In this document: piece by piece, positions 12,711 to 13,437 of the stretch
Layout: each line of letters starts with the position of its first letter
Position numbering within the stretch: the stretch's first letter is position 1
From: Zavarzinia sp.
GTDB lineage: Bacteria > Pseudomonadota > Alphaproteobacteria > Zavarziniales > Zavarziniaceae
Length of the DNA: 13,437 nt
Direction: 5' to 3'
Assembly: GCA_028694545.1 (NCBI GenBank)
Contig: JAQVKV010000010.1
Location: 1 to 13,437, forward strand
Made by a program: the position numbers and the translations under genes
The notes under the pieces: generated by a model
Seen by the model: only the letters and a program-made list of their open reading frames with translations
What the model was told of the DNA's origin: nothing
Databases searched by the model: none

Positions 12711-13437
12711 ATGAGCGCCTTGATCATCTTCGGGCTCCTGACCGCCCTCATGCTCACGGGCATGCCCGTGTCCATCGCCCTCGGCCTGACGGTCCTCGGC
12801 TTTCTTTTCGCCTTCACCCAGGTGCCGGTCGATACCGTCGCCCTGAAGCTGTTCACCGGCATCGAGAAGTTCGAGATCATGGCGATCCCGTTTTTCATCC
12901 TGGCCGGCAATTTCCTGACCCATGGCGGCGTCGCCAAGCGCATGATCAATTTCGCCAGTTCGCTGGTCGGTCACTGGCATGGCGGCCTCGCGCTCGCCGC
13001 CGTCGTCGCCTGCGCGCTGTTCGCGGCCATTTCCGGTTCGTCGCCGGCGACGGTGGTCGCCATCGGTTCCATCATCCTGCCCGCCATGGTGAAGCAGGGC
13101 TATCCGCGCCAGTTCGGCGCGGGCGTGGTCACCACCTCGGGCGGTCTCGGCATCCTGATCCCGCCGTCGATCGTCATGGTCATGTATACGGTCGCGACCT
13201 CGGGCATGCTGGCGATCGGGCCGGACGGCAAGGAAGTCTCCTCCGCCTCGGTCGGGCAGATGTTCATCGCGGGCGTCGTGCCCGGCGTCCTGCTCGGCGC
13301 CATGCTCGCCTTCACCACCTGGTACAAGGCGAAGACGAACAATTACCCCCGCCTGCCGCGCGCCGGCTGGGGCCAGCGCATCAAGTCCTTCCGCGAGGCG
13401 TTCTGGGGCCTGCTGCTCGTCGTCGTCGTCATGGGCG
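12711..13437 (+). CDS. dctM: TRAP transporter large permease, DctM family, N-terminal part (cut by window edge)
   Basis: The frame is open from the ATG at 12711 to the window end (242 codons). The family's DctM subunit forms the sodium-coupled transport channel and is usually about 430 residues, so slightly over half is visible. Motifs: MLTGMPVSIALGLTVLGFLF (TM1 region), GIEKFEIMAIPFFILAGNFL, then FAAISGSSPATVVAIGSIILP and the hallmark TTSGGLGILIPPSIVMVMY. Several hydrophobic helices are evident. GGAG at 12699-12702 gives a good ribosome site. It is 16 bp after dctQ and is the third gene of the dctPQM operon. Confidence 0.95.
   Translation, partial: MSALIIFGLLTALMLTGMPVSIALGLTVLGFLFAFTQVPVDTVALKLFTGIEKFEIMAIPFFILAGNFLTHGGVAKRMINFASSLVGHWHGGLALAAVVACALFAAISGSSPATVVAIGSIILPAMVKQGYPRQFGAGVVTTSGGLGILIPPSIVMVMYTVATSGMLAIGPDGKEVSSASVGQMFIAGVVPGVLLGAMLAFTTWYKAKTNNYPRLPRAGWGQRIKSFREAFWGLLLVVVVMG

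Overview
The window comes from a high-GC Gram-negative bacterium, most likely an alphaproteobacterium. The grounds are strong C/G bias at third codon positions, a CYP153-type alkane hydroxylase, a TRAP dicarboxylate transporter with a DctS/DctR-like two-component system, and an ArsR/ArsC/Acr3 arsenic locus. The genus cannot be fixed from the sequence alone. Hydrocarbon-degrading Rhodospirillales or Parvibaculum-like organisms would fit.

Layout. Positions 1-1033 (minus) hold the N-terminal 344 codons of an RND/MMPL-type exporter that runs off the left edge. Just upstream is an unusual leader: a 29-codon ORF with a good ribosome binding site, in the exporter's frame, ended by TAA and followed by the exporter's GTG. 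A 9-bp direct repeat brackets the stop codon. Positions 1501-3107 (plus) encode a CYP153 cytochrome P450 and its [2Fe-2S] ferredoxin. Positions 3184-6164 (minus) hold a small unknown protein, a GMC-family flavin alcohol dehydrogenase and a two-module VOC protein. CYP153, ferredoxin and GMC dehydrogenase together suggest terminal oxidation of alkanes or fatty chains to alcohol and then aldehyde. No ferredoxin reductase gene is present in the window.

Positions 6238-8252 form a compact arsenic resistance module: arsR (minus) diverges from arsC-acr3 (plus). An AT-rich intergenic region carries a perfect 9-8-9 inverted repeat overlapping both promoters. Arsenate would be reduced by ArsC and arsenite exported by Acr3, with ArsR derepressed by As(III).

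Positions 8256-13437 form a C4-dicarboxylate-type sensing and uptake module. A FixJ/LuxR-type response regulator and a DctS-like histidine kinase overlap by 4 bp on the minus strand and diverge from dctP-dctQ-dctM on the plus strand (dctM is cut by the right edge). The divergent promoter region contains a near-perfect TTGCGG-AAAA-CCACAA palindrome, a candidate regulator site. A strong UUCG-capped hairpin separates dctP from dctQ.

No tRNA, rRNA, CRISPR array or intact insertion sequence was seen. All the larger genes belong to known families. I found no clearly new multi-gene system. The oddest feature is the interrupted 5' end of the RND exporter gene.
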